DNA of 64,000 nucleotides from Atrichornis clamosus (taxonomy: Eukaryota; Chordata; Aves; Passeriformes; Menuridae), in contig WBMZ01008639.1 in the NCBI GenBank assembly GCA_013400975.1, positions 80,858-144,857 of the forward strand. Reading direction: 5' to 3'. A program made the translations under genes and the position numbers. Under the pieces are notes generated by a model, which saw only the letters and a program-made list of their open reading frames with translations, searched no databases and was not told the origin of the DNA. This document shows positions 25,073 to 37,500 of the stretch, one piece after another (position 1 is the first letter of the stretch; each line of letters begins with the position of its first letter).

Positions 25073-27297
25073 TAAGCCTATTTTCCCATATATCAATGCT
25101 CACATATAGGGGTTTTTTTTTGAAAGTAATTTCCATGTGAATTTTTTTTTGGCTTTTTTTTTTTCATCCAGGCCTTTACATTGTTCTTCATTCTTTTCCC
25201 TCTCTTGCATACTTAGTATTTTCATGTTACATTTTCTTAATACTAGAGGGACTCTTATTTCAGGAAAGCTTATGTATAATGACCTTTGTTCTCTGTGTAT
25301 GGAAGGCATAAATTAAAAAGTAGAAAAATAAAGCTGTTCAATGAATAATTATGTATATACTATGAGTTGGATGTGGTTTGTGGTGTGTTCCACTAGTGTG
25401 ATGCTTTTATTGTCCACCTTTGGGGACCTACTAGAGTGGACAGAAGCCCCTCTCTTGTAGGATTATTTAAAGGAAAAACAGGGTGCATCACTAGGTCTGA
25501 CATAGCCCAATATGCAGCATAGCTAGCTTATGTATGTGATAAGTTTCAGGTGTGGAATGCTGTGCCATGAACAAAGGAATTTTGGAAACAGGAAGAGAAC
25601 AGAATTTTCTTGCCAGCTTCACCAATGGAAGCTGTTCCTCTATTATGCAATACTAGATGAGTTTTCTGCTGGTAAATTATGTTGTTTGTTAACTGTTTAA
25701 ACAGTTGCCTCAAAGAGGCTGTGTAATGCTTTCAAGTTATGGTTCAGCTTTTCATGTTATCACTGTAATGACTCACCCAGCTTTCTAATATAAAACCAAT
25801 CCTGGCTTGCAACAGATCTCTACTTGATGAGGGGAAATTTAGGAGCTTGCAGCTAAATGAAAGTACTATCTCAAAGTTAGTATTAATGATGCATGACCTT
25901 GTGCCACTTGATGATTAGTGAGACAAATACATTATTCTGTGTGTCCTGCTCCCAAACTATATTGTATCAAGAAGACATAAGAGGTGATTTTTTAATTACC
26001 TGTGTTCTGGTATTTATTCTGTACAACAGATCTGTTCAGTTTGTGAACCTTTTTTTTATTTTTCCTAATGTTGCTGTGGTTAGGCAGCAAAGCACCACAC
26101 AGCTGCTTCATCACTCCCCCTCAGTGCAGTGTAGGAAGGAATGAGAACCAGTACAAACATTCAATAAAAAAAAAAAATCTGCAGTTGAAGGCAGACACTT
26201 CCCTCACCTCTTTTTCTCTTTCATCCTAAGATCTTATATTCCCATTCTAGATTAAATAAATAATTTTTAAATTAAATGAGCTTTCACCTTCCTTCATTAT
26301 TCCCTCTGTAAGTCAGCTCAAGACAGGTGTTTTATGTTTTTAGATAAATCAATAATAAACATTTTCTTAAATTTTTTTACTTGAATTTTCAGAAAAATTC
26401 AATTGAATTTTTCAAAAGCTACTTCCACGAGTCATGTCAAACCTTTTCATATGTGGTGAATCAAAGAGAGGAACACCTGTTACTGTAACTGAAGCCAATG
26501 GAGAGAGGTTAAGGTTTCTAAAATTAGCGAATAATTTTGTAATCATGGGTAGAAAATAATCCCCTGTTCTCCTAGAAATTCTTTTACAAGTTCTTTTCTT
26601 CCCTTCCTCAAGTCCTCACCAAATATCATAAAGCTTAAGGATCCTAAGCCCTTAATGGATTTTTTGTATTTCATCCAACATAAAATAGGGTTGTGAGGGA
26701 GTAAGGATTTCTACTAAGCCTTCCAAGGCTAGGGCTTCTGCCCTCTAGACTTTATTTTCACTTAAAAATTGACAGAAAAGGCAAGAGGCCAGATTTACTG
26801 CAACTTTATTCAGAGCAGATGGAAGCAGATGAAACTATAAACAGCAAAGTAGCTGAGCATAGAAGTTAACTAAAACACTAAGTGAAGCTGTTAAATCTGA
26901 CACAGGGACTAAAGATACACTTCAGAAAACATTGTTGCTGAATTAAGCACTGACAGAAAGCAGAAGCTGATTTCATATGACAATGAAAACCAAAAAAGTT
27001 TTTAAAAGAAGTTAAAAAGAGATATTAAGAAATAATCAGTGTTAATTTAGAAAAGGATCAGATTAGTTGGTCTAATGAGCCTTAGAAACTGCCAGTATAA
27101 TGTGTTCTTGATTTCCATCATAAATGAAAATGTGTAAAGTTTGCCCTTGGTTAGTAAACTACTTTTGAACATGAAGAAATTGTTTCCTTTTAAGGCTCAT
27201 AAACCTGCCTCTAATTTTATCTGCATAAATCTGTCAATCACAAAAAGACCAATTATGAGGGGGAATATTTTTTGAAGTATTTTCAATAATTACAGGA
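25073..27297. other. AT-rich spacer, no recognised gene
   Basis: No gene or clear repeat recognised, apart from the target-site copy at its left edge. T-rich runs near 25110-25165. Confidence 0.55.
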
Positions 27298-29456
27298 TTA
27301 TAGAACCATAGAATCATAGAATAGCTTGAGTTGGAAGCAGCCTCAAAGATCATCTAGTTCCAAACCCTCTGCCATGGACAGGGACACCTTCCACTAGACC
27401 AGGTTGCTCAAAGCCCCATCCAGCATGACCTTAAATATTTCCAGGGGTAGGACAGTCACTTCTCTGGGCAACCTGTGCCAGTGTCTCACCACGCTCGGAG
27501 TAAAGAACTTCTTCCTAATATCTAATTTAAATCTATTCTCTTTCAGTTTAAAACCATTCCTCCTTGTCCTGTCACTACATGCTCTTGTGAAAAGTCACTC
27601 TTCAGCTTTCCCATAGTCATCTTTAAGTACAGGGAGGCTGCATTAGAGTCTTCCCGGAGCCCTCTGTTTTCCAGACTGAATAACCTTGTCTCTCTCTAGA
27701 GGTGATCCAGCTCTCTAACCATCTTTGTGGCCCTTCTCCAGACTCACTTCAACAGCTCCATCTCCTTCTTATGTTGGGAGTCCCTGAAGCTGGACACAGT
27801 ACTCCAAGTCCACATTCACATGAGCAGAGTAGAGGGGCAGAATCACCTCCCTCGCCCTGCTGATTGCACTGCTTTTGATTCAGCCCCAGGATGTGTTTGG
27901 CTTTCTGGGCTGCAAGTGCACATTGCCAGCTCATGTTGAGCTTCTCATCAAGCAACACCCCCAAGTCCTTCTCCTCAGGGCTGCTCTCAATCCATTCTCT
28001 GCCCACCCTGTGTTTGGGATTACCCCAACTCATCTGCAGGAGCAGGACCTTGCACTTGACTTTATTGAACTTCACCAGGCTTTCACAGAACCACATCTCA
28101 AGGATGTCAAGGTCCCTCTGGATAGCATTCCTTTCTCCACCAAACACAAGTTTGGTGTCATCAGCAAACTTGATGAGGGTGCATTCAATCCCACAGTACA
28201 TGCTGCCGACAAAGACACTAAACAGCACGAGTCCCTGTACTGACCCCTGCAGAACGTCACTCATCACTGCTCTCCACTTGGAGACTGAGGCATTGACCAC
28301 AACTCTCTGAGTACAATCATCCAAAAAATTCCTTATCCGCCAAGTGTTCCATCTGTCCAGTCCATGTCTCTCCAGTTCAGAGATAATAATGCCAGGTGGG
28401 ACAGTGTCAAATGCTTTGCACAAGTCCAGAAAGATGGTGTCATTCTTCCCTTATCTACCAATGCTGTAACCCCATTGTAGAAAGCCACCAAATTTGTCAG
28501 ATATGATTTACCCTTATTGAAACCGTCTTGGCTGTCAGCAACCACCTCCTGGTTTTACACATGCTTTGGCATCATTTCCAGGAAGATCTGTTCCATGATC
28601 TTGCCAGGCACCAAGGTCAGACTGACTGACTTTTAGTTTTCTGGGTCGTTCTTTTTTCCCCCTTTTAAAAAATAGGGTTCATATTTCCCCTTTTTCAATC
28701 ACTGGGAACTTCACCGGATTTCCATGACCTCTCAAATACGAGGGATTTTGGCTGAGTCACTTATCCACCACTTCCTCTGCACCCATAGATACATCTCATC
28801 AAGTCCCATGGACTTGTGCACTTTCAGGTTCCTTAGATGTTCTTGAAACTGATCTTCTCCTACAGCAGGCAGTTTTTCCTTCACTCAGTCCCTGCATTTG
28901 CCTTCTGTGACCTGGGCAGTGTGGTTGGAGCAGATGCCAGTGAAGACTGAGGGCAAAAGTTTGTTGAGTACCTCAGCCTTCTTCGTATCACAGCTAACCA
29001 GGTCTTCTGTTTCCCCCTAGAGAGCGCCTGCATTTTCCTAGTTTTCCTTCTATCAGAAATGTACCTATAGAAGTTTTTCTTGTTGCCCTTGAATTCCCTG
29101 TCCAGATTTAAAGATATCAATACTTTCCTTTCCTAACATAATCCCTAGGTGCTTGGACAATCACTCTGTATTCTTCCCAGTTTACCTGTCCTTGTTTCTA
29201 TCCTCTTTAGGCTTCCTTTTTATGTTTGAGTTTGTCCAGGAGTTCCTTTGTTCATCCATGCAGGCCTCCTGGCATTTTTTTCCTGACTTCCCCTTTGTCA
29301 GGATGCATTGCTGCTGAGCTTGGAGGAGGAGGTGATCCTTGAATATTAGCCACCTTTCCTGGGTTTCTCTTCCCTCCAGGGCTTTATCAAATGATGCTCT
29401 ACCAAGCAGATCCCTGCTCAAAGTAGGTAGCAAGCTTGCTGTGCAGCCTCTTGACT
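27298..29456 (-). pseudogene. CR1 LINE, ORF2 reverse-transcriptase pseudogene and 3' UTR
   Basis: Minus-strand CR1. The 3' end lies at the left, with the terminal short repeat at 27298-27325 (ATAGAATCATAGAATAG) and the 3' UTR to about 27420. ORF2 remnants follow in minus-strand order. At 29182-29433 is the linker between endonuclease and reverse transcriptase (DKALEGRETQERWLIFKDHL). At 28881-29120 is a block containing GNKKNFYRYIS. At 28333-28545 is the early reverse-transcriptase part (SQDGFNKGKSYLTN). At 27749-28423 is the core, a 224-codon open frame with KAFDTVPP (motif A) and FADDTKL at 28148-28168, the catalytic aspartate pair. Frames change between blocks and stops intervene, so no working protein can be made. 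Normal ORF2 also has an N-terminal endonuclease, absent here. Presumed role in life: target-primed reverse transcription of CR1 RNA. Confidence 0.93.
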
Positions 29457-29945
29457 ATCTCTTTCAACCCCCTTCCCTTTGACCAGTAGGATGATTGAAA
29501 AAAGCTACCTGTGCTCCAGAGTCCCTTACTGCGTGTCCAAGGACTCTAATCCTTGTTGATCCTCTTCAGACTGCTCCTGGCTCTGTAACCGGTGCCCATA
29601 TAGAACAGTAGCAAGCAATAGTCAGTGGACTGTAGAAGGCTTGGTATTCTCTCATTGACATCCCTGATTCAAATCCCCAGCAATAAGCACGCCTCTCTAG
29701 GGAGTGAGTCAGGGACACAGATGTGTGCTTTCATACTTCTCAGAAGAGAGCTGCCTACTGCTACCACCCATCATACTCTGCCTGGGCTACCAGCTCCTCG
29801 GAGGTCTCTGCCCGCCCCTGGGACTTGCCCAACTCAGGACCCACCCCTGTATGCTGCAGTCCTCCATGGTGGAATGCTCCTGAAGACAAGTTTACCATCT
29901 TGTCAAGCAACTTCATCCCTAAGATGCCTTTTATTTTAAGAAGTG
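29457..29945 (-). pseudogene. CR1 ORF1 esterase-domain remnant, minus strand
   Basis: Minus-strand codons near 29545-29630 read PSLLQSTDYCLLLFYMGTGY then RARSSLKRINKD and a TAG stop. This resembles the segment of CR1 ORF1 that carries an SGNH/GDSL esterase-like fold, in which the block normally reads GTND; here it is GTGY (29582-29599), so the conserved N-D pair is lost. The GC-rich remainder to about 29945 fits upstream ORF1. It abuts the ORF2 linker at about 29456 with the same orientation, but the rest of ORF1 and the ORF2 endonuclease (together well over 700 bp in complete CR1) are missing. Either one CR1 suffered an internal deletion, or two CR1 copies lie back to back. The family assignment is from memory of CR1 proteins. 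Confidence 0.72.
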
Positions 29946-30431
29946 TAGGTACTTATTGGTTGCTGTGATAGTGACAACTGGCAACAGTTGCTGCCTTAGG
30001 TGCGTTATAGCACAAAACATAGTTCAGGTACTGTTTGTTTTGTTTCTGGGATGCTAACTAAAATGATGCCAGGCTACCTGTTTATTTACACATCTCTCCC
30101 TCTGCCTCTCTATTTCTGATGGCCAGGTTGATTTCCTGCCTGAATCAAGACTGGAGTATGTAAAAGCTTCTATAATCTGTCATTAACCCATGGATACCTT
30201 GAATTAGTAATGATGCCTTTAACAGCAGTAAGACAGTGGTGTCCAATTTCTTTTAATTATTTCTCATTTCAAGCATAACATGAAGAAAAATTGCCATCTC
30301 AATTGCTGTGGTACATATTTATTGTTGGTGAGTTGTTTTTCTATGATTTTTAAGTTATTTCTGACATAATGAATACTTGATTTTAATCTGTCTACAGTTG
30401 AGTGACTTCATAACTCCTTAAAGTGATCATA
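29946..30431. other. Short spacer between CR1 and solo LTR
   Basis: AT-rich, no gene or repeat recognised. The last five bases (tcata, 30427-30431) are the left target-site copy of the next element. Confidence 0.6.
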
Positions 30432-31522
30432 TGTATTGGGTTTGCATGGCAAAGTGGAGGTAATGAGTGGGCTATAGATGTGGCTGCTGCGAGACGCTGC
30501 CAGAAGCTTTCCCTGTGTGCTACAGAGCCAATGCCTGCCGGCTCCAAGATGGACCTGCTGCTGGCCAGTGTTAAGTCCATCGGTGATAGTAGAAGCACTT
30601 CTGGGATAACAGACTTAAGGAAGAGGAGAAAAACCCAAGTGGACAACTGCAGGCAAAGAGAGGAGGGGGAATATATGAGCAAACAGCTTTGCAGACCCCA
30701 AGGTCAGTGAAGGAGGGGAAGGAGGTGTTTCAGGTGCTGGAGAAGAGATTCCCCTGCAGCCCATGGTAAAGACCTTGGTGAGGCAGCTGTGCCCCTGCAG
30801 CCCATGATGGTCTATGGTGCAGCAATCCGCCTACAGCCCCTGGAAGATCCCACTCCAGAGTATGGATGCCTGAAGGACACTGTGACTCTGTGTGAAATTC
30901 ATGCTGGAGCAGGTTCCTGGCAAACCTGTGGACCTGTGGATAGAGCACCCCATGCTGGTGAGAAGTTTTGGCCCTGTGAAGGTCACATGCCGGAGCAGTC
31001 TGTTCCTGAAGGAATGCAGCCCATGGGAGGCATCCATGCTGGAGCGTCTGATGAAGACTGTAGCTTGTGGAAAGGACTCACCTTAGGGAAGTTTATGGAG
31101 GACTGTCTCCTGTGGCAGGCAAAGAGCGTGAGGAGTCTTCCCCTTGCAGAGGAAGGAGCAACAATGAATTGACTACAACCCCCACTCCCTGTACTCCTCT
31201 GCCACTGGAGGAAGAGGATTCAGGAGTGCAGTTGAGCCTGGGAAGAACAGAGGAGTAGGGGGAAGGTATTTTAAGATGTGGGTTTTATTTTTCATTACCC
31301 TACTGTAGTTGGATTGGCAATAAATTAAACTAATTTCCCCAAGTTGAGTCTGGTTTGTCCATAATGGCAGCTGGTGAGTGATCTCTCCCTGTCCTTATCT
31401 TGTTATATTTTTCGGTTATATTTTCTCTCTGTTGTATTTTCTCTCCCTTGTCTAGCTGAAGAGGGGACTGATAGAGACACTTTTGTGGGCATCAGGCATC
31501 CACCCAGGGTCAACCTAAAACA
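30432..31522 (+). mobile_element. Family A solo LTR, full length, tcata target duplication
   Basis: The best-preserved LTR in the window: 1091 bp, starting TGTATTGGGTTTGCATGG and ending CAACCTAAAACA. The perfect 5-bp duplication tcata sits at 30427-30431 and 31523-31527. Parts in order are a conserved 5' block to about 30600, a purine-rich stretch at about 30610-30740, a GC-rich set of imperfect modules at about 30745-31130 built on CCCATG and CATGCTGGAGC, the GAATTGACTACAACCCCC stretch near 31164, the poly(A) signal at 31319-31324, and about 200 bp of R/U5 to the end. It is a solo LTR without internal retroviral sequence. The 5-bp duplication fits ERVL-like families. Frames of 63-127 codons here come from the modules. 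Confidence 0.95.
31319..31324 (+). terminator. Poly(A) signal of family A LTR
   Basis: AATAAA in GGCAATAAATTAAAC, about 200 bp before the LTR end and in the sense direction. The same GCAATAAATT context recurs, inverted, at 54797-54804. Confidence 0.65.
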
Positions 31523-34500
31523 TCATATAATTTTGATAAAAATAAGACCCAGGAAAAAGCTAAATGTATGTAAATTTTATGAGGACAAGAAGGACAGTCT
31601 AAATTTCAATCATTCTCTTTGAAATACTCTAAATATATTTACACAAAGATGAGATCATTTAGAAAAAAAGCTTCTTGGCTTTGGAATAGGCATACAGAGG
31701 AGGAAAAAGTTAATTTGATGTATCCCTGCAGTTTCTGTTATGAAAAAATGAGTGTGATGGGGTGACAGTAATTAACATCATCATGTGAAGAAATGACACC
31801 ATCCGTGTTCTCTTTTAGGGAATATAAAAATGGATTGTTGATTGTAAAGCTGAGAGGCAGATCAGAGTATGGAGGGAATGGTACTTCTGGTAGAGAAATT
31901 TTAAATCCCAGAGATCTCAAAAATAAAAGCCAGCTGAATAGAAACTGCAGATTGTTTAGTCACAGGAACATATGGCATCATGCAAAATACTGAAACTGAA
32001 TGATTAAACAGACAGACTGAACATTTATATGCACGGTACAGAGCTTGTAGTCTATTTAAAGTCAAAGATGAGTACTAATTCCAAAAGCTAATGAAATCAG
32101 AAGATCATTTCTGGAAGCAATAGGCACAATTTTATGATGTTGAGTACCTTGATTACCTCAACTAATTGCATAACATGGATTTACCAAAATGTGCTTGCAA
32201 GAGTCATTTTTGGCTAGCAAAATGTACCAAGGTAGTTGTGTGTGTGTATGTGCATATGTGCTTTAAATTATGCCCAACAGTATACGTTTAAATATATATA
32301 TGTATATATGTATATATGAAAAAATAAATTCATTTTGTTTATCCTTGAAGACTGGTGTTTGCAATGCTGGTGTTACATGAAAAGTGACTGAATTCAGCAG
32401 AGCTACTATGTACACTATATAGAAATTGAAATTTATTTAACTCCATGGTATCTGAATAAATCATACAAGGAACAATATTTTCTATAATAAATAAGTCATT
32501 GAGATAGACTGCATGGGACAAGAGATGCTCTTCTATTTAGCACAGACCAGTCAGAAAACTATGAATGCTTTATAGTCCTTAACAGAGTCATAATCTGTGT
32601 CTTGCTTCCCAGATGATGGGATTACTTTTTTTCTTTATTTACTCTAATTTTTGTCTGTTCTAGGCATGTGAAGTCAAGAAAAATAATAAGTATATCTGCT
32701 GCAGTATGTGTAATGTGTAACAAATATTATTAATAAAAATATAACCAATTTTTTTCTCTTAGATGAAGCTCTGACTTTCCTGAAGCCAAAGAAAATTGGT
32801 TTTATCCTTTTGGTTTTTTGTTCAGGTGATATGTTTTCTTAAGAATTTTTAAAGGCTATTATTATTTGTACTTCTTTTTGGATAATTATAAACATTTATA
32901 GCTGTATAGACTTAGCAGTAGGCTGTTTGTTGCAGTGACTGCTTGCATATGTTCTTTATGACACACAGTTCTATAATATTATGGGGTTTTGTTCATGTCT
33001 TCTTTTTGATTTGCTATTCTTTATTTAGTTTGATTATACTTACAGTTTGCATAGTCATTACAATTATAGAATGGTTTTTACATCAGCACAGGCAAAATAA
33101 TGTCTTGGGAGGCTGCTAGATAAGTGCCAAGAATAAAATAAAATAGATTTTAAGATTTCTTTGCTATAGTCAACATTTTGATACCTCATTTTCACTTTTT
33201 AGCATGAACTGTAGGATGATCTCCTATTGAGCTATTTATCTAACTGTCAATTTTATCTAACTGAGCTTTTCAATTTTCATAGCTTAAATTCTTCTAAGTT
33301 TTTAAATTAAAGCATACACAGAAGAATATTTGTGGTGTACAACCTTGCAGATACACATTACTCTCTAGTTAATGTAATACTTTTGTCACTGCCTGTTAAT
33401 AAGTGTTGTTTTCTAACAGTGGTTACTTTAGATCCAGATGTTCCAGTCAAATATTTTGCATAAACCTATGAGAATATCTATCAATGAATATACAGTTTTC
33501 AAGAAAGAGTTGAAAATATTAAGGAAAAAAAAAAAGACCATTACTTAATGAGACAAATCCTATCTATACATGTAAAGGTGCTGAAAAATAACAGCAGTAG
33601 TAAAAATGTCCTGTTTGCATTTCTTTATTCCAGTGCCACTCCATTTTCCTTAATGGAAGGTAGGATGAATGCATCTAACAGTTGTATGACATGGATCTAA
33701 TAGACATAACACTTAAAAGGGAGCTTCTTTCTCCACCAGCTGGGAATCTGTCTAAACTTCACACTTTCCAGCTGGGCAGATAAGAAGGAATATCGCAATG
33801 GGTTGGTTTTGCGCAGCTGACCTATTTTATGTCTTCTTCTATTGATCTTGTTGCCTACCTCTCTGCTGTAATTAGATGAGCTGAAAACTGAGGCTTATGC
33901 AAGTGCTACTGTAGCAGCTGAAGAGATGATGTGTTAAGCTCCTTTAATTCTGATCACTGTTTTGCTTAAGCACTGCTCCAAGTGGAATGTATACAAATAA
34001 TCATTAATGAATCCATAATGTTTCTTTCCAGTAAATCACAATGATCAGATAAAAACAAATTTTTGGCCTACAGTGGTGGTTGGTTTTGAGAAAGTTAATC
34101 TTACTCCATTTGTCAGAATCACAATGTGCTGACCAGAACAACACACGTCATTAGCCTCCTTCTGAAATTTTTGATCAAAATGTTAGAAGAAAAGCCATAA
34201 TAATTTCTACACTATTGATTCTTTCCCTCAAGCCTGAATTCTTCTGATTCAGATTCAAATACAAAATCAAGCCATAGCATAAGCAATCTCAACTTCTACT
34301 CAAATACTTCTATCATTTTATATTGTGATCAATATTTTCTGTAAAAAGTAAAATTTTCTTAGTACCACTTTCACTGCCAAATTTTAGTGATGGCAACACT
34401 AGAAATACAATTCATAGGGCTAATAATTGTAAATCCTTTTACAGTTCCTATACTACACCCAAAACACCTTTTCTTTTCTCTCAGCAACTAAGCTGTTATA

Positions 34501-37500
34501 TAATACTTGAATGACAAAAAAGAAATTAATATTCTTTGTTCAAAATGTATGATTCAATCATCTAAGTACCTATGTAGCACCATGTGAAATTCAGCAGGGA
34601 ATTGTTATTTCAAGTGATGAATTGTATCCTACTCTGAATGGATTTTTTCTGCCATTTAGATCCTTGAATGTGTAGCAATCTACTTGAAATGCTGGGAAAT
34701 TTATGCCTATTTTTCAACCCAGTTTGCTACCTAGTGAAGTTCATTAAAAAAATTTGTCGCTGAATCCAGTGGTAACTGGATGGAGCCCATGATACCTAGG
34801 ACTGAAACTATAGTAACAGGAACTGGGAATTTATAAGAAAACAGCTATTCTCCATGTTCTTTCTTGATTATTCAACTGTCAATCTTTATAGACAAATTTA
34901 TGTCAACTAACAGTTAAATTAAGCAGCAATTAGGTTTTCCCAATAATTAATAGACAAAGGTAGGTTCCTCCCAGAGGCACATTGCTGGTTATCGTAGCAG
35001 GGCTGAGTTACTCTTTAGAGATGTTGTTGGTCTTCACTTAAAGTTCTTTAAGACATAAAAAGGGAAGACACAAGCTTGAGACCAAAATAATTTTGGAAGG
35101 AGATTAAAATTATTCAAGTTATTAATAATGAAAGTTATTAAAACTTTGTGTCACTTTCAGTAAGACCAAAGTATATCTAGAAGCAGAGATAGGATGGCTA
35201 ATGGCAGTGACAGAATAGAAATGGAAATTACCACATCTGAGGAGGAAACAGAACTCAGAGTTTAATGTGCTCGGATGAAGACAGTTAATGATTGTCATTG
35301 CAGAATAATGAAAAACTGGCACACTTTTAAATTTTGATGAGTAGCTAATTTATCAAATTTGGAATATAAGTATACCTGTAAAATAATAAATATTGTACTG
35401 TATTTATAGAAAGAAAAACAACCCAGAGAAAGAGGAACTATGTTTTAATTTCAATAGAGTAGAAACTTTTGGAATAAATTAGGAAGAAATTAGTCATGGA
35501 AATAGAAATTAATGGAAAATCAAAACCATCTTTAAAAAGATAGATAATACCATGATAACTTGGTATCTTTATTTGATAGAATAATTCATTCCATGGATAT
35601 GAGAGAAGTGGAAGATCTAACTTCTCTATTTATGAAGTGCTGGAAATGTTTAACTATAGAAAAATACTAGAATGTTGAAGATATAGAATTAGTAAAAAAA
35701 ATTGATGTTGATAAAAAGCTAACCAAGGGGGCATCTTAAGTCTGCCATCATTTATATGTTATATATTATTTTTATATTTTCTGACTGCTAAATTCTTTGC
35801 TTGCAAACATAAACCCATTTCTGATCTGAAAGTCTTCAGTATAAATTGTTTCAGGATAATATTAGGAGAATCAGGAGGAACTACTTCTTAGGTATGGTCA
35901 GTTACAAATGATAATCATAAAACTTCAGACAGAATGCTCTAGAGAGTGTTGTGGAAAAGATAAGCTTTTTAATTCTGTTAAGTCATTTATATTACAGGCA
36001 TATCTTTTTTTTTTTTTTTTCTCAAGATCCTTACAAAATTCTTGGTCTAGGCTTAGTCCTATAATCATTAGGCCCTATTCATAACCATGGTAAACAGATA
36101 TAGCTGCTCTGAAGTCAGTGAACAGTAGTTGAAGTCTGTCCAATAATGATTCTGTTCTCTCATGATAGATACAGTTCATATGCAGAGTACCCTTCAAATA
36201 TTAATAAGCTCCTGGCTTTTTAGAAGGGACTCAGTTAGAAATATTTTTAAATAATGACATAGTCTTGTTCTACAGGAGAGTTGCACAACTGATTCCATGA
36301 CTGATCTAAGTGTTATTGAAATCAAAGACACCCATGAGAATTACAAGAATTGTTCTTTCATATACAGCAAACAAGAATTTTTCTTAAGAGCTCACTCGCT
36401 TGTTACCATGTAGGAGCACAACATTCCTTTCTTTCCCTATCAGTGCATCTTACTTTTAAGGATGAAACCATTTGTTGTAGCTGATTATGTGTACATGTAT
36501 GTACATGTATGTGTACACATACATACATGTACTCTAAACAAAAAATTAAGTTAGAAATCAGATTTCACTGTAATGGCCATGTTTAAAAAAATTATAAATC
36601 ATGCCTGTAATAGTAAAAGAAAGCTTTTCTAGACTGGTACTAATTAACAACATGTAAATGGTTCATTCTTATTATCAACCATTATAATTACATACTCAAA
36701 GGCATCACTACTTAGCACTGAACATTAGCTGTGAGTACTCAACCACACCGAGTTGGTCTGTGTGATTAGCAGTGATGGCAACAACACTTCATGTCCTCAG
36801 TCACCACAGTGCAAATGACCAGGCCCAAGAGCTCTTCAACAAAAAGAGTTGAAGTAAACATTTTCTCACTTTTACCCATCTCCAAGTTCAAGATCTTGTC
36901 CTTTTATGAGGTGGTTGATTTTTAAGGCAATTCCCAGCCCTTGGCTCCCACCCTGGTCTACACACAGCCTGAATCTGGGAAAAAACTATTTTCCAGTCTG
37001 CAGCCCATGCCTCATTCTGTTGCTTGTCTGCTGCTCCCTTTCCTAATGGAGAAGCTGTCTGCACAGGTGCTTTTTTCTATGCTGAGTAATGGCCCATGAG
37101 TGCACTGCTAGTTAAGCTGCTGGGTGCACAAATACTTTTGCAGGTATGCTGACATGCTGTTTCATACAGGTTCATGCTATTTCTTTCTTCCTTCAATACT
37201 TGACTTGTGTGTCAGAATAACGAGCAAAACTCTAGAAAGTGTCTTAGAAGAGAGGTTTTAAAACATTGTGAGGCTGAAAGCTTTTTATTGCATAAATTAT
37301 ATGTGGATGTTTTTATTTTTACCACAACCTTATTAATGTCTTAATGTAGGGATTCTGTAACTTTCAAAATAGGCATGCTATAGCACTCCCTGGTGCAGTG
37401 GGGATGGAATTTGTTTATCCAGTTCTAAATCAAATATGGTAAAATTGTTTCCTGGAACAGGAAATTGACTCTGAATCTGCCTTTACACAAAATATTTTCT

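Noticed and set aside
27749..28423. 224-codon open frame as a host gene
   Set aside because: It is the reverse-transcriptase core of a CR1 LINE (KAFDTVPP, FADDTKL) within a longer broken element.
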